Positions 56,401 through 62,400 of a stretch of 64,000 nucleotides of DNA are shown here, piece by piece. Origin of the DNA: Pseudomaricurvus alkylphenolicus (GTDB lineage Bacteria > Pseudomonadota > Gammaproteobacteria > Pseudomonadales > Cellvibrionaceae); NCBI RefSeq assembly GCF_011683955.1, contig NZ_JAAQPI010000023.1:17300-81299 (forward strand). Direction: 5' to 3'. The notes under the pieces were generated by a model. That model did not search any database. It was not told the origin of the DNA and worked only from the letters and a program-made list of their open reading frames with translations. The first letter of the stretch is position 1, and each line of letters starts with the position of its first letter. The position numbers and the translations under genes were made by a program.

Positions 56401-59400
56401 AGATCAACCGAACCACGCATACCGATACCTGCTGGTAGTTCGATTTCCGCCGACCCCTGGATAATCAGGGTTTGTGCCGCTACCTCTGTGGTGGTGAAGC
56501 CAACCACGGTGCCATCCTGAACATCCAACGCCTTAACAGAACGAGTTGCGCCAGTCGCATTAAACTGCACCAGGAAGTTACCGGAAATTGCAAAGGCTCC
56601 GGCATCGATCAAGGTGGAGCCACCAGGTGCTCCAATCTGCAGACTGCCATAGACCCCCTCCGTCCCCAGGGTCAGGCTACCGGCGACATGAAGAGGCTCG
56701 AACAAAGGCATATCGAGTACGCCGGACACTTCCAACGAGGTCAGGAATTCGAAATCACCGGTGTCATCACGAACGTCGGCAACCACCAGAATCGACGCAT
56801 CGGCTTCAATGTGCAGCGCATCCAGCAATGACAGACTACCGTGACCTTCAGCCACCAGATAAAAATCTACGGGATGATCATAGCCAGTAGGAGTGGCGGA
56901 AATAACGATTTGTTCCTCGCCAACCACATCCTGCAGTTCCTCTGGAACTTCATACACCACATCACGTCCAAAGGCGTTCATAGTCAGGCCCATGGACATA
57001 TCAATGTCGATGGCATCGCCCAAATCGAAGGCGGACTCCATCTCCATTTGCAGCGCGATACCGTCCTGAATCACCAGCAAACCCTGGGCATCGACACCAC
57101 TGGTCAGCGGGCCTGCGTTAATACGAGCTTCTACATCGGCGAACGCAGTCAGCCCCCCGCTGGCACTGACGCTGAAGTCAAAAGCGCCATCCAAAGTCAC
57201 TGCATCAAAGACATTAAGCACGCCTTCACCGCGTGCTCGAATCATGAATTCATCAAGATCCAGAATAATGGGGTCATAGGGATCGTTAGACCTGATCGCA
57301 TAACCAGGATGTTCAACGCCATCAGGGTCTTCCCACTTGGAGCGTGAGAAGTCGATCGCCATAAGCCCGAACGGCAATCCATCCGGATCATAAGACACAC
57401 TGCCGTCTTCGTTGGTGGTAAATTGATCCGCCCCCAGATAAGCACGGGCGCCAACGTTAAGCTCAAACTTCAGGTCTCTGAATTCCTGCTCCACCCCTTC
57501 AATACCAACCAATCCGGCAGAGGTCATACTCGCAGAAGCCGCGACATAGGCGCCGATTGACAGGTGACTGGTCGAGAAGGAAAACTCCGTCGCCGCTAGT
57601 ACAATAACGTCGAGATCTTCAATAGCGTAGCCGACCGCAGATGTGTCGGGCTCGTCGTTTTCGTCGATGAAACCATCGCCATTGCTATCCTGCCAGTAAC
57701 CACCCCAACCGATAAATCCGTAGGCATCGTTGACGGCAATGGATAATGTGGTGACATCGGTTTCCGAGCCGTCGGTAAGGAATACGCTTTCACCACCCTT
57801 CTTGGTCAGGGTAATACCGCCACTGGCTTGCAGCATGCCGCCGATATTCATCTCTGCGTAGCCAACACCCACACGCAGAATTTCCTCGTCGAAATCCAGA
57901 TAAACTAGATTGTCGCCACCCGCAAACAGGCCGTAGGCCGCCGTATCTATCTCGCCGTCATTGTCGCGATCTTCGCCTTCATCGAGGATACCATTGCCGT
58001 TTAGATCTTCGGTGTAATCAGCGAAGCTCGATGCCCAGTTTATCGATGGAGGCCCAAGCAATTGCAGTGCGCCATTGACCGCCGCGTTAGCTTGCGGCGC
58101 GGCAATCTGCATAACAAATGTATTTATGTCGATAAATACATTTTCCATTTCTGCCACAAAGTACTCGTCATCGAGACCAACGATACCGGCCTCACCAACA
58201 CGCGCAGAACCTGCAATAAACCGAGGTACAAAGTCGGTCCAACCCGGGACTAATTTCACCAGCGTAGGCGTCGCCACCATCATGCCGAAATCGACATCAG
58301 AGATCTGAACACCAATGGCGGAGTCATTGGTTTCGTCCAGCTCGTTGATAACGCCATCATTGTTGGTGTCGCTGATGTAAGGCCCACCTACACCGGCAAA
58401 GCCATACATATCAAGACCGGCAAGGGTAATGGTTTCCATTTCCATGCCGATGCCTGAGTCACCGAAGAAAATGTCACTGCCGGGAATAGCTTCAATGACG
58501 TCATCCGCAATATTCTGGAGAACACCGAGATCAACATCGACATTGATTACCGTCCCCATGGTGAAACCCAAGGAGCCGCGGAGGTAGAGGAATTCCGAGA
58601 TTTGCAGCTCGGCGAGGCCTACACCTGCTCCTACGCCGCGAGATTCCATATCCAGAATGACAGGGTCCGCTCCGGTAGCCACCTCAAATCCGGCAGCTTT
58701 GTTTTCTGTAGCAGGGAATTGTTCCGCGAAGTTTACGTAGGGTTCAATATTAGGCAGTGAAGAACTGCCCCAGTTCAGATAAACCGTAATGTCTTCAAGA
58801 GTCGCCGAAATAACATCGCCAATACCCACCAGCCCTGCAGAACCGACTTCGGCTTTCAAACTGTATATTTTGAAGCCGGAATCGCGGGTTTCAAGCGTGT
58901 TGGCTGCGCGATCGATGGAAAATGCTGCAAGCGCCACATCGACATCAGACATATGCAACCCGATCGCATCGCCGACGTCGCCTTCACCCCAATACGGCGT
59001 GCCCAAGCCCACAAAAATATCGACATCCGATGCACCGAACGACAGATAGTTAAACGCCATATTGTTATAGGTGCCAAGAGCATCAAGGGCAAAATTGGTC
59101 TTGACGTCCATGCGAACATTGCTGCCTAGAGAAAGGGCGAAGGTACCCCGAGCGTGCACAGCGCCCAGCAGATGCAGTTCGGCATCAACCAGACTGACCT
59201 GCAGAATTTCTCCCAGGCTGCCAGCGATGTCCATGGTAAAGGTTTCTTCGTCGCCCTCCGGCTCGGAATCACCGCCACCAAAGGAGAAGCCGGTGGGGAT
59301 TTCCAGGTTCTTGGCGGAGTAATCTATTACCCGACCCAGGCTGTCGGCCGTATTGATAACCAGATTCACATCGTCGACTGAAGCTTCGATAATCTCCATG

Positions 59401-62400
59401 CCAACGATGCTGGCAGAACTCGCGCTTCCTTGTGCCGACACATAAGCCGCACCGCTGTTGACACCCAATGCTACCGACAGACCAAAGTCTATGTCTTCAA
59501 CCTTCAAACCGATTTCGTCAGGTGTATTGCCATTGACACCTGCAAAGATATCCTGGTCAACCAGTGCGAAAGTAAATAGAACAACATTTTCAGTCGAACC
59601 GTCGCTTAGTATGACCGATTCCAACTGTTGCTCAATATTGAAGCTGGTTTCTATATCGATCAAACCGAAGGCCGACAACGCAAAATTGCCTTCGAAGCCA
59701 ATAAAGGCCCCCAGAGACCCATCAATATCAAATGCCAGTGCATCCAAATCCAAATTCGGATTGATGCTGCTTAGATCAATAGGATTCGCAGCATAGTCGA
59801 TCGTCAGATTGTCGTAGGACAAAGTATTCAGCGTAAAGCCAATGTCGGTGGCTTCCAGTTTAAAGCCGGGAATAGGTATACCGACAAAACCCATGGAGCC
59901 AACGTTGGCCTGCATGGTCGTCCATTTTCTGCTGAGATCAGCTTTGTCTGTGAAAATCGCCAGACCAAAGTCCATATCGGTAATCTGGAAACCTATTTCG
60001 TTGCCACTGCCGTAACCGACACCAGCAAAAGCATCTACGCCGCCAGCAGCAACGACAAGACCGTCACCGTTAATTACGGTGCCATCAGACAATGTCAATT
60101 CACGATTAGACTTTTGGAAAGCAAAATCGCCGGACAGTGCAAGGAATCCAAACAGATCCACATCGAGTGTACCGGAAATACTGATTGTCTCTCCGGCCAT
60201 GTCGAGAATCACGCCCTCCTCGTCACCGCCCACATCAACGCCGCCCACCGAACCACCTAATCCATCGGTTAGCACCAGCGGTTGCGCCTGATAATTGATG
60301 CTCCGGCCATCGTATGACGCTGTATTAATCGCTACCACCATATCGGTGGCCGACACTTCAAATCCATCCAGACCAACGAACCCTAACTCGCTGGCGTCAG
60401 CCTTCATTGAGAACCAATAACGCGAAGGATCGGTGTTGTCGATAACAACAGCCAGTCCCAAATCGGCATCATCAATTTTGAAACCTATCTCATCATCAGT
60501 GCCGCCATTTAGACCCGCGAATGCGCTAACGTCTCTCTTACTGAATGTCAACATGGAGACCGAGACGGAGCTGTTATTGTCGAGTGTCAGAGTTTGGAAC
60601 TCTTGTGTGAAAACGATATCGCGCTGGAACTGCACAAAGCCAAATAGATCGAACTCGAAACTTGCATCCAACGAGAACAAGTTTGCGGTAGAGCGGGCCA
60701 TATCAAACAGAAGCCCATCTTCCGACCCTTGAGGTTTAATCAGCACAGACTGTGCACTGAAGTCAACCAAGGTGCCATCGGCCGCCTGAGTGTTTATTTC
60801 TACAACACCGCTACCTTCGATACCGACGTCTGCTATACCAGTGAAAGCAGCTCGTTCAACATCCGCCTTAATCGCAGTCCACTGGCGGCTTGACTCCGTG
60901 TCCTTCATCGTCAGCATGGCGAAGTCAGCGTCTTCGAGCTCGAATCCGATAACGGAATCGCCAGTGTCCAGACCAACGAACGCATTAACATCAATGGCGC
61001 CAATTGTCAGCGTGTTTACCGTGGTGGTTTCACCGGTCGTCAATGTGACCTCTTCGCTGCCATTTTCAAAGACGATCACGGCGTCCGCATGGAAGAAGTC
61101 AAAGGCCTTCAGTTCTACAGCGCCTGACGCGTAAATAGAGGTACCGACAGTGCCGACCATATCCATCAGAATGGTTTCGTCACTGCCAATTTCCTGGCCA
61201 TTCTCGGACATCGCTTTAAAGTTAACCGTGGTCGAATCCGAAGCAGCGATATTTATGCCGACGTCGATGTATTCTGCCGAAATGACAACATCATCACCAA
61301 GGCCCACCATTTCGGCGGAATCGGCAACCGCCTGCAATCCGCTCCACGTCCGTGGAACGCCAGAGGTGCCGCCAGGCACTCCCTGTTTTTCCGTCAGCAG
61401 TGCGTACTGGAAACTAACGCCCGACAGCTGCAAACCGATAGCTTCATCGGTACCGCCGCCAATACCGGCGAAGGCATCGAGATCACCCGCACCGAAGGAC
61501 AATAAATCCGCCTGAACACGAGTTCCGTTATTCAGGTAAAGATTTCTCGAGGATTTTTCTACCGCGATCCTGCCATTAACCTGGAAGAATCCGTCAACCT
61601 GAATATCGGCGTCGAGTGCGACGGCTAACAACTCGCCGCGCGTGCCATCCATATCAATAATCAGGGTGTCTTCGTTTCCGAAGCTTGTACCGAGCTGAGT
61701 TTGAGTCGCAGCAAAGTCAATGACAGATCCGGTCACCGACGCCGTGTTGATATCAACATCAATATTGCTTGCACTTAGGGCAAGGTTCTCCGGCAGCCCG
61801 ACCAGACCGATTGTGTCAGCCTTGGCTTGCAATGCGAACCAGTTCGATCCGGTACTGTTATCGTTTGCAATAATTGCCGAGAAATCCAAATCCTCGATGA
61901 CGAAACCCTTCCTGTCCTCACTATCACCATCAACACCAACAAATGCATTTACATCACCGGCACCAAAGGTCAACAGGTCCGCGTTGGCCTGCCCTAATTG
62001 CCCAATAGCATTGCGGGTTTTTACGACAGCTGAGGAGCGTTCGAAAGCAAAGGTACCCTCGAGAATGACAAACTCGTCGATCACCAGGCTCGCATCGACT
62101 TGAATGGCCAGCAACTCACCCTGGAAGTTAAATTTCACTTCGGTTTCGGGACCAGTTGTTACGACGACATCACCAAAACGATTCGCCGTTTCGACGAAAT
62201 TAATCGTCGTTCCATTAACCGCTGCACGGTTAATTTCGATGCTCGCGTTGCTAATATTCAAGCCTAGGTCTGGAAGACCAAGGAAATCCGCCGTCCCTAC
62301 TGAGGCTGTTACCGCAACCCATTGATTGGTGCCTGCACGCTCGCCAAATAGACCCAATGCCAAATCAACATCTTCGAGTAGCAGGCCGATATCGTCGTCG

